From: Stentor roeselii
Taxonomy: Eukaryota; Ciliophora; Heterotrichea; Heterotrichida; Stentoridae
Direction of reading: 5' to 3'
Assembly (NCBI GenBank): GCA_006503475.1
Contig: RSEH01000278.1
Span: 1 to 60,122 of the forward strand
Length of the DNA stretch: 60,122 bases
Each line of letters starts with the position of its first letter. Positions within the stretch are counted from its first letter, which is position 1. Shown here piece by piece: positions 9,829 through 19,861 of the stretch. A model generated the notes under the pieces. It worked only from the letters and a program-made list of their open reading frames with translations, was not told the DNA's origin and made no database searches. The translations under genes and the position numbers were made by a program.

Positions 9829-10966
9829 AAGAACTCACGTAAAGTACAAAAATATCTCCAAGGCGCAGATGGATCGGCCTGTGCCGATCATACAAAAAAC
9901 CCATTCTTTTCACCTCTTGTCTCACTTCTTTTTCCTTTATTTCCACCTGCACACCGAAGACCTTCCTTGAATCAGGTACGACTCCAACAGTCTCTGCTTT
10001 AAACGTGTTCTTTGACAGGACCACATCAGAACCTGCATGTTCGAACTTCACAAGTCTTAAAAAAGGTAAAAAATTGTCAAATTTCGCTGCTTTTGAAGGT
10101 GCTTCGTAGTATTTGCTGTCGTACCATTCGATTTCAGGAGTTTCTAATTCACAGGTTCGGGATATTTTGTAGAGATAGGCTTTTTTCTGAGCTGGGTCGT
10201 ACTCGTTGCGAGGGATTTCTTCTGGAACTGTGCTTAAGACTTTTTCTATTGCTCGAGTGTCTTGGATTAGAGGTGGCTGCCATTTTATGGAATCGAGTTT
10301 TACTAGGCCGATTAGACTGAACCAGTTTATTGCGAATTCTAAAGAATCTCCTACACAAACAGCAGGAATCTGTTGTACAAATCCCTTAACCTCAGCTGCG
10401 ACTTCACGACTTCCATCTTTATAAGCCCAAACAGATCTCTTACCCTGTTTAACACAATCCAACTTGAACTCACTTTTATAAACCTGAGGCGATTTAAACA
10501 TTTTGTACAAGTATCTCAATTTAATAGTATGATAAGCCAAAATCGGAAGTGGTTCAATAATCACGACACGATCAATTCGAATTCCTTGTTTTCCAGTGAT
10601 GCATATTTTTTGCATGCTTTGATGACTAGTTTTGAATATAAACAAGTGAGAATGAATCAAGGCGAACTGAGATTCAATAGCATTAAACATATGGTCCATT
10701 ACTTCAGTGATCCTGAAGTTCCAAAGCGCGGACACTGACTTCAACCCGAGCACCTGTGACGGTAAAAACTCGATGATGGTGAAGATTGTCAGGTCAGGAA
10801 GCTGTGCGAGGTTAAAAGAGTCTTTTTTCGGGCTGCTGAGGACTCGAGAAACCATCGACGAGTAAACTTTTTTCACTTTTTCACGATTTTCTAAGATCAG
10901 GTTGGACTTGTTGATTCGTATTTGAAGCACTTCTGAGCTAGTTCCTTGTGATAGGTTCTGACCCAT
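9827..10966 (-). CDS. F-box-like protein with N-terminal myristoylation signal
   Basis: This 379-residue protein starts M-G-Q-N-L-S-Q, a good N-myristoylation consensus (Gly2, Ser6). Residues 53-92 resemble an F-box: LAQLPDLTIFTIIEFLPSQV followed by SVSALWNFRI. F-box proteins recruit targets to SCF ubiquitin ligases through Skp1; that function is inferred from a short degenerate motif. The rest (100-379) is a mixed alpha/beta region with many aromatics and no repeat I can name. No intron is needed. The TAG stop falls inside the last unit of the 21-bp array. The start lies 102 bp from the divergent REEP-like gene and is preceded by a TATATTTAAAT stretch. Confidence 0.62.
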   Translation of the reverse strand: MGQNLSQGTSSEVLQIRINKSNLILENREKVKKVYSSMVSRVLSSPKKDSFNLAQLPDLTIFTIIEFLPSQVLGLKSVSALWNFRITEVMDHMFNAIESQFALIHSHLFIFKTSHQSMQKICITGKQGIRIDRVVIIEPLPILAYHTIKLRYLYKMFKSPQVYKSEFKLDCVKQGKRSVWAYKDGSREVAAEVKGFVQQIPAVCVGDSLEFAINWFSLIGLVKLDSIKWQPPLIQDTRAIEKVLSTVPEEIPRNEYDPAQKKAYLYKISRTCELETPEIEWYDSKYYEAPSKAAKFDNFLPFLRLVKFEHAGSDVVLSKNTFKAETVGVVPDSRKVFGVQVEIKEKEVRQEVKRMGFLYDRHRPIHLRLGDIFVLYVSS

Positions 10967-11068
10967 ATTTAAATATATGCGGGAAGGGCAACTATGGATC
11001 TTTGGGTTTTATTATTAGTTAAAGGACTTTGAGGAAGTTTTAGGAAACCTTTGTCTCCAATATTAAAA

Positions 11069-11953
11069 ATGGTCTTTAGCTACTCTTCGTTCGCCATGTA
11101 ATCTCCACTTAGATACCTGGCTTATACGCGCTTCGGGTACCAGACCTTCAAAGCGCTTTCTAGTCCTCTTCATGATATCGACTCACCTGCTGGGCAAAAG
11201 CGTCGAAAGCTCTTATTGAAATGGGTCTGCTCCACTATTATTCTTCTCTCAGTCAACATCTTCGATTTCGTCTTAGGCTTTGTTCCTACTTATTACTTTT
11301 GGAGAGGAATTCTCTTCTCTTTAATGATATTCGATGGCACCTTAGCCACGAAAATCATGATGAGCTTCGAAAATCATATTGAAAGTGTTGAAAAATGGGC
11401 TGATCGCGTTGTTGGAAGTATTTGTTCTGTTTATAATTTGGTTTATTTTCCGGCTTTTCTTTCGTTTTTAAAGAAACTTGACTTTGTACTTTCTGGATGC
11501 ACACCGGAACAACTTGACATAATTGAAAAACTTTTCAAAAATTTTAGGTTGAATGTTAGGAAGGCTAAAGCTGTGCTTGAACCGAAGAAACCTGAGTCTG
11601 AAGTGAAGGAAAGTAAAGATTTGACTAAACCTAAGAAGAGGCCTGTGGCTACTCCTATTAGGAATAGCATGCAATTGAAATGGGAAGCTGATGTTAAGAT
11701 GATGAAAATAGCTCCTGGGGGGAAAAGGTCTTTTTTTCCGCATAAAATTCAATATGATGTTAAATCACGGAAACTTACTTGGCAAGCCGCAGGTGACGAC
11801 AAATCAAACTCTGACATACTAACAGGTGTACGTTTCAGAGACAATTCAAAGCTGATCCTTGAGATCCAACTAGAAGGTAAAAACCAGATAATCTCCTTTG
11901 CAACATCAGAGCAAGCCGAGAACTGGTGCAAGTTCCTAGAGAGTCAATGTTAG
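11069..11953 (+). CDS. REEP/TB2-DP1-like ER membrane protein with PH-like C-terminus
   Basis: A 15-nt intron, 11098-11112 (GTAATCTCCACTTAG), joins a tiny first exon of 29 nt to the rest, giving 289 residues. After the join the start reads YLAYTRFGYQTFKALSSP, then KLLLKWVCSTIILLSV and FVLGFVPTYYFWRGILFSL. This is the TB2/DP1/HVA22 (REEP) pattern of hydrophobic hairpins that shape tubular ER. A basic linker follows (about residues 150-190). The last 100 residues look like a compact beta domain ending in an amphipathic helix (FATSEQAENWCKFLESQ), as in PH domains. A REEP plus PH-like arrangement is unusual. The PH call is from pattern only. Confidence 0.72.
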
Positions 11954-11963
11954 GTTCTAATAA

Positions 11964-13007
11964 ATGGATTATCCGACCACCTGGTTAACAGGTCCAATAA
12001 GTGACAAAGACTTGAAGCCAGTTCACGACAAGCCCGTAGTCGTCATATAGATCCAATCAATATCTCTTCACAACGAGTTAGCCGTGACCGCATCAGCCGA
12101 CCATTCTCTTCGAGTATGGGACCTGAACAAAGGCATCCACGTGCGGCACTTATTCAACAAGAACTTCGGACACAAGGACTGGGTGACCTGCTGTTCTTTT
12201 TTACATGACGGGCGGATTCTATCAGGAGGAATGGACTCAGTCCTCTGCCTTTGGGACCGACGAGCTGTTCGATGTGACAACCTCGCTCAGCACAGTGGAA
12301 GCGTCTCACATTTGAAAGTCGATTTGAATGATGTGGCAATTTCTTCAAGTTATGATAAAACCTTAATCGTTTGGGACTTGCATCGACTAAGACCTGTCTC
12401 TATCTTGCAAGGAACAGCGCCTGTGACGACTTTTGAATGGAATAATAGTCTTCTTGTTTCTGGAGAAAGAGATGGAAAATCGCTGTTTTATGATTTGAAC
12501 TCAGGGAAAAATTTTAACACCCTGGCTTGTCATACTTCAGCTGTTCATCAGGTTGGGTTTAGTGTTGATGGAGCGGATTTTAACCTTTTTACATCTGTTG
12601 GAAAAGATGGAAAACTTACTGTTGCTGATTTGAGGGATAATTCTTGCATTTTTTCTCAAGTTGTACATCGAGGTGCTGTTAATGTATTGAAAAGTGTTTT
12701 GAATAATACGATTGTCACTGCAAGTGCTGATGGAACTGCTGTTGTTTGGGATGTTGTCATGGGCTTTAGGCCTAGAGCTAGTTTAAAAGCAAGTGCTGCG
12801 ATTTTTTGTGGAGATGTTGTTGGAAATTTGTTTGTTTGTGGATGTGCTGATGGGAATTTAATTGTTTTTGATCTCGATACTCAGGATGCTTTGTTTGGGT
12901 TTGGAGTGGATAATGTTGGAGGAGTGAATTGCTTGGGAATCTCTCAGAATCGAAGGAAAATTGTCACTGGAGGCGATAGTGGAACTCCTTTGTTGCTTAA
13001 TTTTTAA
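11964..13007 (+). CDS. WD40-repeat beta-propeller protein
   Basis: A 15-nt intron, 12036-12050 (GTAGTCGTCATATAG), joins a 24-codon first exon to the rest, giving 342 residues. At least six WD repeats are visible, for example VTASADHSLRVWDLNKG, ILSGGMDSVLCLWD, ISSSYDKTLIVWDLHR, TSVGKDGKLTVADLRD and VTASADGTAVVWDV. These fit a single seven-bladed propeller with short termini. Without the intron the first blade would be lost. The orthology group cannot be named. The start codon is only 10 bp after the stop of the REEP-like gene, and the stop is 22 bp before the next start, so three plus-strand genes are packed head to tail. Confidence 0.85.
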
Positions 13008-13029
13008 TAATTCAATAGGTTTGGTTATA

Positions 13030-14340
13030 ATGAATAAGAATTTGACGAAGTCTGAAATGTCTGTTGTTAACTACAATAAAAGAGGACTTTTCTTCTTGAG
13101 GAGTAGCAGGTCTGAAGCACTTTCTTGTTTTTTGAAAGCTGAAATGCTGTTGAGTTCTTATCCTTCGGTTAAATTACAGTTTTTGACTTTTAACAACTTG
13201 GCTGTCTTGTATGATTCTGATAAAAACTACTCGAAGGCTCTTCAGTACCTTTCTCAATGCTCTAAAATGAAAACTGAAGACAAGTCATGCAAGATGTTTT
13301 ATATCGGGAGTCTTTTGAATCAGGCTTCTATTTTATCCAAGATAAACCGTCACGACGAATCAATAACTTCAGCCTTGAAGGCCTTAACCGAGTTAGAAAT
13401 CTATCAAAATCCTTGCTTAAAAGCCGTTTGCCTTTACACGATAGCTTTAGAATACGAGTTCCTACAAAAAATCTCTTTATCCGAAAAGTACTACCTGGAA
13501 AGTAAAGAGTTCAGTAAAAAAGTATTCGACAAGGACTCCAACATTTTCAAACTAATAGAAAAAGGTCTTAAAAACATTGAAAACCGTTCAGACGACCCAA
13601 TCTGCATTCTTCGAGACAAGACATCAACAATGAAGCCACGACGAGTCTTCGAGGTAAAATCAAGAGACACTCAAAAAGGCGACTATTACATAAAAGTCGA
13701 CACCACTCCTTGGCTCGAACAAGACGAGTGGAGAGGCAAGTCACATAGCGAGACCCCAAAAATCACTCAAAAAAATAGTAACCTAAGAAAAAAATATACT
13801 CGACTTTCTGAAGATTCTACCAAAAGTCATGTAGTCTCTGGAAAGTTAGAAGAAAAATTGAACTATATTGGAAATAAACTCGTCAATTTAAGTGGAAAAC
13901 TTGGAGATATTGAAAAATTGTTTAGAGATGAGAAGAAAAAAAGTTTTAAAGATGATGGGAAAAAAATCGCGGCTATTAAAATTCAAAGAGCTTTTCGAAT
14001 GTTTTTAAAGAAGAGGATGAGGAAGAAAATGAAGGATTTACCGTTTTTTAGGATTGGAGTTGAAGGTAGGAGACAGGAAAGATTTGTTCAGACTAGCAGG
14101 GTTGGTATGAGGGGTGGACAGAAAGTTAAAGGACTTTTGCAAAGTATTGTTTTTATACAGAAATGGATCAGAGGGTTCCTTGCGAGAAGAAAAATTAAGA
14201 AACTTGTGGAAGCTGCTGTTAAGATACAGAAAACTTTTCGAATGTTCCAGGTTAAGAGATTGTTTAAAGGAATTAAACATGCTATTGTTTTTATTCAGCA
14301 ATCTTATAGATCGTATTCCTTGAAACTTGTAAATAAATAA
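13030..14340 (+). CDS. TPR-like protein with four IQ motifs
   Basis: This 436-residue protein starts at the ATG at 13030; the in-frame stretch before it overlaps the WD40 gene and has no ATG. Residues 10-200 form helical pairs resembling TPR repeats (SEALSCFLKAEMLL, YSKALQYLSQCSKM, DESITSALKALTEL, SLSEKYYLESKEFS). A charged linker with a short coiled coil follows. Four IQ motifs end the protein near residues 313, 373, 395 and 415 (AAIKIQRAFRMFLKKR, SIVFIQKWIRGFLARR, AAVKIQKTFRMFQVKR, AIVFIQQSYRSY). IQ motifs usually bind calmodulin or centrin, so a role in ciliate cortical or calcium-responsive structures is plausible. No introns. Confidence 0.78.
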   Translation: MNKNLTKSEMSVVNYNKRGLFFLRSSRSEALSCFLKAEMLLSSYPSVKLQFLTFNNLAVLYDSDKNYSKALQYLSQCSKMKTEDKSCKMFYIGSLLNQASILSKINRHDESITSALKALTELEIYQNPCLKAVCLYTIALEYEFLQKISLSEKYYLESKEFSKKVFDKDSNIFKLIEKGLKNIENRSDDPICILRDKTSTMKPRRVFEVKSRDTQKGDYYIKVDTTPWLEQDEWRGKSHSETPKITQKNSNLRKKYTRLSEDSTKSHVVSGKLEEKLNYIGNKLVNLSGKLGDIEKLFRDEKKKSFKDDGKKIAAIKIQRAFRMFLKKRMRKKMKDLPFFRIGVEGRRQERFVQTSRVGMRGGQKVKGLLQSIVFIQKWIRGFLARRKIKKLVEAAVKIQKTFRMFQVKRLFKGIKHAIVFIQQSYRSYSLKLVNK

Positions 14341-14591
14341 AAATCCTGATTATCAATTAATTCTTTTGCTTTATAATAGGGTTGATTAAGGATTTAAGTA
14401 GCTTAAATTAGCACTGCTTAAAATTATCGTCTGTAGCAGATACCTAATAACAAACCGACTATGATAAATGAATGGTTTATATTTTGGATTCTTCTGTTAT
14501 GAGAAATCACAATCGAATCTTTATTCTTATGAAATATAGATAATTTTATTTTGTTTTAAATAAATAAGATATAACTAAATTAAACTAGTGA

Positions 14592-15872
14592 TCATCGATT
14601 TGACTCAACTTCTAGCAGGGTTAAAGTTTCGCAGTTCAACTGAAAAACTCTTCCTTTAAAATCCACAAAATAAGCTTTTTCACTATTTTTCCAGAAGCTT
14701 GGCTTACTAGTGATAGTCCCAAATGATACCCTTGTGTTTGTTTTAGAAGCGTTGAGAAAATCTAAATTAGAGTCTGAGTAAACTTCATTTCCAGTGACAA
14801 TAATTATCTTGTTTTGGTACTTAAGTAATAAATTATATGCTGTTAGCTCGAAGTTAATTTTAATGGTTTTGTAATTATTTTGAGAGATACTATATAAAAA
14901 CAAATTTTCAGTCATTCCTGTAATCAAAATATCTGAGTTTAATTTAAGTGTTGAAGTATTCCTTGTTTTTTCAGGTAAAAGCGAGATGAAACTCCATTTT
15001 CTTTCTTTTATGTCATATCTAGATGAATTGTTAGTACTATTTTCTGATATTGTCCAACCACCGAATACATAGACTTGATTTTCTATACATTCAGCTGATA
15101 TTTGACCTCTCGGTAGCCCAGAAGGAAGACTTTCGAACGTTATTGTTATCGGGTTGATTAAATAAGCATCATCTAAAGTCCTCCCAGCACGTCCACCATA
15201 AGCAAAAACTTTCTGATCTTCAGTTAAACAAAATGCTGTTCCCCACCTTCTGAAATCAATACTATTGAAATAAATACTCTCTACTTTTAATGTTTCTAAG
15301 TCAAAGTAATACAACTTGTTTGATTCATCTGTAGTAAAGAAAATAGATTCAGAAGTTTTTTCATGATTTTCTATTTCTTCTGTGTTTAAAGTTTGATAAA
15401 ATGCTTCAAAATCATTCAAAACAGGTAGAATCCCTTTAAATACTTCTAATTTTTTTAGATAACTTTTAATTGGAACAAAATCTTGTGTCTTTAAACTTTC
15501 TTCATTATTTTCACTTCTATAGATAAAACATCTGTCATTGTTTTTTATTTCTAAAAGATGACTTTTTAGAATTGTTTTATATTTTACTAATTCAAGGTTG
15601 AGAGAGGTGTTTATTGATAAGAAACTTTCAACTTGACGGAGTAGTTCATTTTGGATTGATTTTATTTTGTTTATTTGAGAAGATATCAAGTTTATGATTT
15701 CATTCTTGTTTTTAGGATCAAGTCTTTTATAGGCCGAGGATATTGAATGTTTATAAGCTGAACTCGTATTCATGTGAAGAATACAGTGATTGTTACACAG
15801 CTGAATAGGAGGATTCGTGCATGAACATATAAACTCTGTTTTATTTTGGCAGTTTTCATAATAACAATTCAT
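14592..15872 (-). CDS. zinc-finger (B-box-like) plus Kelch protein, copy A
   Basis: This member of a local family has 426 residues. The N-terminus carries the spacing C-x4-C, then C-x-C, C-x2-H, H and a later H (MNCYYENCQN, FICSCTNPPIQLCNNH, KHSI), a likely two-zinc B-box-like finger. A coiled-coil region of about 120 residues follows. The C-terminal half is a Kelch-type propeller: KVFAYGGRAG, then SAECIENQVYVFGGW, then a blade with KWSFISLLPEKTRNTSTL. Substrate adaptor or cytoskeletal roles are usual for Kelch proteins; none can be assigned. Two adjacent ATGs exist (15875 and 15872); I chose the second to match the paralogues. An in-frame ATG further upstream lies beyond the promoter-like box. 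Confidence 0.8.
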   Translation of the reverse strand: MNCYYENCQNKTEFICSCTNPPIQLCNNHCILHMNTSSAYKHSISSAYKRLDPKNKNEIINLISSQINKIKSIQNELLRQVESFLSINTSLNLELVKYKTILKSHLLEIKNNDRCFIYRSENNEESLKTQDFVPIKSYLKKLEVFKGILPVLNDFEAFYQTLNTEEIENHEKTSESIFFTTDESNKLYYFDLETLKVESIYFNSIDFRRWGTAFCLTEDQKVFAYGGRAGRTLDDAYLINPITITFESLPSGLPRGQISAECIENQVYVFGGWTISENSTNNSSRYDIKERKWSFISLLPEKTRNTSTLKLNSDILITGMTENLFLYSISQNNYKTIKINFELTAYNLLLKYQNKIIIVTGNEVYSDSNLDFLNASKTNTRVSFGTITSKPSFWKNSEKAYFVDFKGRVFQLNCETLTLLEVESNR

Positions 15873-15875
15873 CAT

Positions 15876-15891
15876 ATTTATAAATATAGAC
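15876..15891 (-). promoter_or_regulatory. TATA-like box at the start of Kelch copy A
   Basis: On the minus strand this reads GTCTATATTTATAAAT, directly before the ATG pair. Nearly the same box lies before Kelch copy C, and a shorter version lies before copy B. Conservation next to otherwise diverged flanks suggests a core promoter or initiator. Its function is inferred. Confidence 0.5.
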
Positions 15892-16223
15892 ATCAACAGG
15901 GAAAAATTTCTAAAGAGGATTTTATAATTATATAATATTCCTTACAAATCAATAGTTCCTGATTATATAATAACTAAGAAATTTATTTCAATTTAATTGA
16001 AATCAGGTTCTATTTAATTAAGAAATAGTCTCTATTTGAAAATAAGAACTAAATGAATTATTTGAGGTAAACTTGATAAATCATTAATTTGAAGTAAACT
16101 TGATAAATAATTAATTCAAAAACAATACTCCAATTAAACCATTATCATATTAAAACCTATTGAATTAACCTTAGTTTAATTCATCTAAAATACAAAAAGA
16201 TTACTCCCATACTGAAAATTTAA
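15892..16223. other. intergenic between Kelch copies A and B, with a 26-bp duplication
   Basis: This AT-rich spacer has no coding frame. A direct repeat of 26-27 bp lies at about 16064-16116; both units contain GTAAACTTGATAA. It probably includes the upstream region of copy A and the 3' flank of copy B. Confidence 0.5.
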
Positions 16224-17486
16224 CTAACCTAATCTCTTCATTTTAAAAGTCTTGCAATTTATCATAAAAACTGTACCTTCATAGTCTGCGAAAAAAGCCA
16301 TATCATTTTGTAGCAAAACAGAAGGCTTACTTGAAACAGTTCCAAATTCCACATGATTTTCAAAAACTTTTGCATGACTAAAGTTCAGACTTTCAACAAC
16401 ATAGATCTTCTGACAAGTGATTAAAATAATCATATCTCTGAACTTAACTAAAACATTCTGAGTCAAAACTTCAAAATTTGCCGTAATTTCTTTGTATTTA
16501 TCTCCAGTAATTTCATAGCAAAAGAGACTCACAGCTTGCCCAGCGATTAAAATTTCAGATTCAAGAGATAATGTTGAAGTGTTTCGAGTAGCTGATGGAA
16601 AAGGACTGATTCTTAACCAATTTTTTTCAATCAAGTCAAAACATGAAGATTGATTCATGCTGTATCCTGCGAATCCTCCAAAGATATAAATTTTTTTATT
16701 GATATGTTCAGCAGACATTTGCCTTCGATGGATGCCTGGCTGTAGAACTTCAACTATTTTTGTTTTTAAATCAATAAGATAAGCATCTTCGAAGTAGTCG
16801 TTTTTGTTTGAACCTCCATAAACAAAGACTTTTCCATCAGAAACATCACAAACTGCAGCTCCCCATCTCTTCAGAGCTAATCCATTCAATGTTAAATTAT
16901 CAACTTTCCAGGTATTTTTATTAAAAAACAGAAGATTTTCACTGTTTTCTACAGTAAAATAAAGTTCATAATTATTTTCATTAGTCCCCGATCCTAGATT
17001 TTTCAATGCTTTTCTAACTTTAATTTCTGAATAATTAATTGAATTGTTGATCTCATTAACTTCATTTAAAAATTGATCAGAAAACCCAAGATCTTCGTAT
17101 TTTATCTGATTTTCTTTATTCTTGAAGGCATTTTTTATGATTCTGTCATGCTTCGATGCATTTACCAAGAGGGACTGAAGCGTTTTTTCGTGATTTGTTA
17201 AAGAAGAGAGAAGGGAGTCTAAAGCGGTGAGATAAGTTTTGGATTTTAGAAGAATGCCAGCTTTTATTGATTTAGAAGACTCTATTTGAGAGTGAAGGAA
17301 AGAAATCAGCTGATTTTTGTCATTTGAGTTTAGTTTGATATAGATCGATGTTATTTCGTGCTTCAAAGAGATGTTTTGATTCATATGGTATCCACAATGA
17401 GCAGAGCATAATTTTATAGCAGGTGACGTGCAAGAGCATTCAAACTCTGGCTTCCATTTGCATTCTGGGTTGAAACATTTAAGCAT
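16224..17486 (-). CDS. zinc-finger (B-box-like) plus Kelch protein, copy B
   Basis: This 420-residue paralogue of copies A and C starts MLKCFNPECKWKPEFECSC. The finger keeps C-x4-C, C-x-C, C-x2-H and both later His residues. A helical, Lys/Ser-rich coiled-coil region follows (residues 55-190). The propeller half contains KVFVYGGSNKNDYFEDAYLI, then RRQMSAEHINKKIYIFGGF, then NWLRISPFPSATRNTSTL. The ATG at 17486 is chosen because the finger starts at the same place in all copies; an in-frame ATG 17 codons upstream would add residues not shared by the family and would put the TATA-like box inside the coding region. Confidence 0.82.
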   Translation of the reverse strand: MLKCFNPECKWKPEFECSCTSPAIKLCSAHCGYHMNQNISLKHEITSIYIKLNSNDKNQLISFLHSQIESSKSIKAGILLKSKTYLTALDSLLSSLTNHEKTLQSLLVNASKHDRIIKNAFKNKENQIKYEDLGFSDQFLNEVNEINNSINYSEIKVRKALKNLGSGTNENNYELYFTVENSENLLFFNKNTWKVDNLTLNGLALKRWGAAVCDVSDGKVFVYGGSNKNDYFEDAYLIDLKTKIVEVLQPGIHRRQMSAEHINKKIYIFGGFAGYSMNQSSCFDLIEKNWLRISPFPSATRNTSTLSLESEILIAGQAVSLFCYEITGDKYKEITANFEVLTQNVLVKFRDMIILITCQKIYVVESLNFSHAKVFENHVEFGTVSSKPSVLLQNDMAFFADYEGTVFMINCKTFKMKRLG

Positions 17487-17490
17487 TGTT

Positions 17491-17503
17491 GTATTTATAT
17501 AGA
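17491..17503 (-). promoter_or_regulatory. TATA-like box at the start of Kelch copy B
   Basis: The minus strand reads TCTATATAAATAC, five bases before the ATG. It is the shorter relative of the boxes before copies A and C. The function is inferred from position and resemblance. Confidence 0.4.
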
Positions 17504-18591
17504 AAGTGATTAAAGTATTTGAAAGGAAAATTTTCAAAGTAAAGACGAGGTGGAAAAAGTGTTTATACTTTAGTAATATGGAATAAAAGTTGACTTTTCC
17601 ATATATGCTAATGCACTAAATGTCTATATTAACAGAAATACTTTCTTATTCATATCTTTGAATAATTAGTCCAAATTTTATTGAATATTCTTTAAAATAT
17701 AGAAATTTGTGGAAAGATATATAAACTAATTATCTAATTATTAGGTCTATATTTTTATTTTTTTTATGATTAATTATTTCTCTTGTGTTTCTTATGTTAG
17801 AACTCTCGCATAGATAAATATAGAAAGCCTACCTACTCTTAGACTTTTAATTTAACAGAGCTTTAGAAAGCATTTCCAAATTATAGAAATATACTTTTCT
17901 AGAATTTCTAAAGAATTTGCTTTTTTATTACTCAAAAATCAATATCTATTAATTATATTATGAAATAAGATAAGATCAGATGAAGTTAAGAGGAATTATT
18001 ATAAATTTTATCTGTTAGAAAATTTATTGCTTTTAAATCCATAAAGTTCATTAATGAAACTTGTCAAGGAAGTTGGCAAGTAAGTGATAGATTATAAAAA
18101 AAAGAAAACTCGCTGTAGGGTTAGTCATAAAGTTAATTTGTATAAAATTACATTATGGAATCTCTCTATCAAAAGAAATGCTTTTAGTCAATCATAAAGA
18201 TTAAAGGTATCATAATTAAATAATTATCAGGATATAATGAGTTGAATTTAATAGATAAGTAACATACAAAAGATTAAAGTTTTTTTGATTTATTTTTTTC
18301 ACTATTTAATTATTATATATTCATTTGAATATAGCGCTGAGATTCAATATAAAATTAATCTAATGATATTTCAAAGTAATAGAAATGAAATATCAGACTA
18401 TATGAAATATAATCTTCCCAAACTGAAACCAATTATCAATAAAATGCGAATATTAGTCATTCCTCATAATTTATAATAAACTATTGTCTTCGAAGATAAT
18501 TCAACAATTTCATAGAATAAAAACTACTTGAAAGTCACTTTCAACAAAATTTTTACTTTCATCTAATTTTAAGTCCTTATCTAATTATCTA
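17504..18591. other. intergenic between Kelch copies B and C
   Basis: About 1.1 kb of AT-rich DNA with no supportable gene. A 63-codon frame near 18285-18476 has no ATG near its beginning and resembles no family. I see no RNA gene or clear tandem repeat. The spacer is much longer than most others here, as might follow loss of a further family copy, but I see no finger or propeller remnant to prove that. Confidence 0.45.
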
Positions 18592-19857
18592 CTAAACTTC
18601 TTTTATTTCAAAAGTTTTACAATTAACGATATAAACTTTTCCGTAATAATCTGCAAAATATGCAACTTCTTTTTCTTCCAAAACAACAGGTTTATGAGAA
18701 ACAGTTCCAAAAGTTTTTTCAGTATTAAATACAACAGTATTTCCGAAATTTAAATTTGATTTGTATGCTTTAGAGTCTGTTATAAGGATAATTTGATTCT
18801 TGAATTTAAATAAGAGATTTTGCGGTATGACAGTAATCACAGAATTTATTTTTTGGTATCTATTTTGGCTTGGAAAATAGAATGAAAGGTTGATTGATTT
18901 TCCTGCTATAAGAATATTTGAATTAATTAATAATGTTGAAGTATTGTTTGCATTTGATGAGAGTTTTGAGATATCTACCCATCTTTTTGTTTGTAAGTCG
19001 AAATAAGCAGATTCGGAATGTTTTTGGCCTGAGTAGCCTCCAAAGACATAAAATTTTTTATCTGTATATTCAGCTGACATTTGTCTTCTTGATAATCCAT
19101 CACTAAGTCTCTGCGCATTATTTTGATTAAGATCAATTAAATAAGCACTAGACAAGTAACTATTGTTGTAAAATCCTCCATATACAAACACTTTTCCATC
19201 TCCAGAATCACATACAGCAGCTTCAGTTCTCTTAAAAGAATCTCCATTGATTCTGATATCTTCAACTCTCTTGCTATTTTTATTGAAAAATTTAAGAGAG
19301 TCACTAGAAGAAGTAGTAAAAAACAATTCATGAAGAATTTCATCACTTTCACATTCCAATTTTTTCATAATTTTAGAAGTTTTTCTTTCAAAATTCATCA
19401 AAAGTTCATCAAGCTGGTTAATATCATTTAAAAGTTTTTTAGGAAATTGAAAGCTTTCCTGATTCTCCAAGTTTCCTTCTGCATAATTTCCAAAACTAAA
19501 AATCATTAAAAGTTTGTTTTTAGTTGTGACATCTCTCAAGTTAATTTTTAGAATTTTTTCATACTGGGTTAGAAAAGAAACAAGTGAAGTTAAAGAATTT
19601 TGAAATATTTTCCCCTTTTCGAGAAGATTTAATTTTAATGACCTTGAAAGTGAGAGTTGAGAATTTAGAAGAGAAATTATCTTAGGCTTTTCATTTGAGG
19701 TCACTTGAGTAATACATGAAGTCATTCTGTGACTTAATGACAGATCCTGCAGAATGTGATCATTTGTATGTGAGGGACATATGGGAACTGAGGGAGTCGA
19801 GCAGGAACAAGAAAATTCAGGAATTAAAGGGCATCTTTCAAATGAACATTTCAGCAT
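18592..19857 (-). CDS. zinc-finger (B-box-like) plus Kelch protein, copy C
   Basis: This 421-residue protein starts MLKCSFERCPLIPEFSCSC and keeps the whole finger pattern (C-x4-C, C-x-C, C-x2-H, H, H). Helical coiled coil follows, then the propeller with KVFVYGGFYNNSYLSSAYLI, RRQMSAEYTDKKFYVFGGYS and RWVDISKLSSNANNTSTL. It looks closest to copy B. The ATG at 19857 directly follows a box nearly identical to that of copy A. With copies A and B it forms a same-strand tandem array, which suggests local gene duplication. The molecular role is unknown. Confidence 0.82.
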   Translation of the reverse strand: MLKCSFERCPLIPEFSCSCSTPSVPICPSHTNDHILQDLSLSHRMTSCITQVTSNEKPKIISLLNSQLSLSRSLKLNLLEKGKIFQNSLTSLVSFLTQYEKILKINLRDVTTKNKLLMIFSFGNYAEGNLENQESFQFPKKLLNDINQLDELLMNFERKTSKIMKKLECESDEILHELFFTTSSSDSLKFFNKNSKRVEDIRINGDSFKRTEAAVCDSGDGKVFVYGGFYNNSYLSSAYLIDLNQNNAQRLSDGLSRRQMSAEYTDKKFYVFGGYSGQKHSESAYFDLQTKRWVDISKLSSNANNTSTLLINSNILIAGKSINLSFYFPSQNRYQKINSVITVIPQNLLFKFKNQIILITDSKAYKSNLNFGNTVVFNTEKTFGTVSHKPVVLEEKEVAYFADYYGKVYIVNCKTFEIKEV

Positions 19858-19861
19858 ATTT

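Noticed and set aside
12961-13029. An N-terminal extension of the TPR/IQ protein
   Set aside because: It has no ATG and overlaps the end of the WD40 gene in another frame; the ATG at 13030 is preceded by a normal AT-rich context.
18285-18476. A 63-codon frame between Kelch copies B and C
   Set aside because: There is no ATG near its start, composition follows the AT-rich background and no family resemblance is seen.
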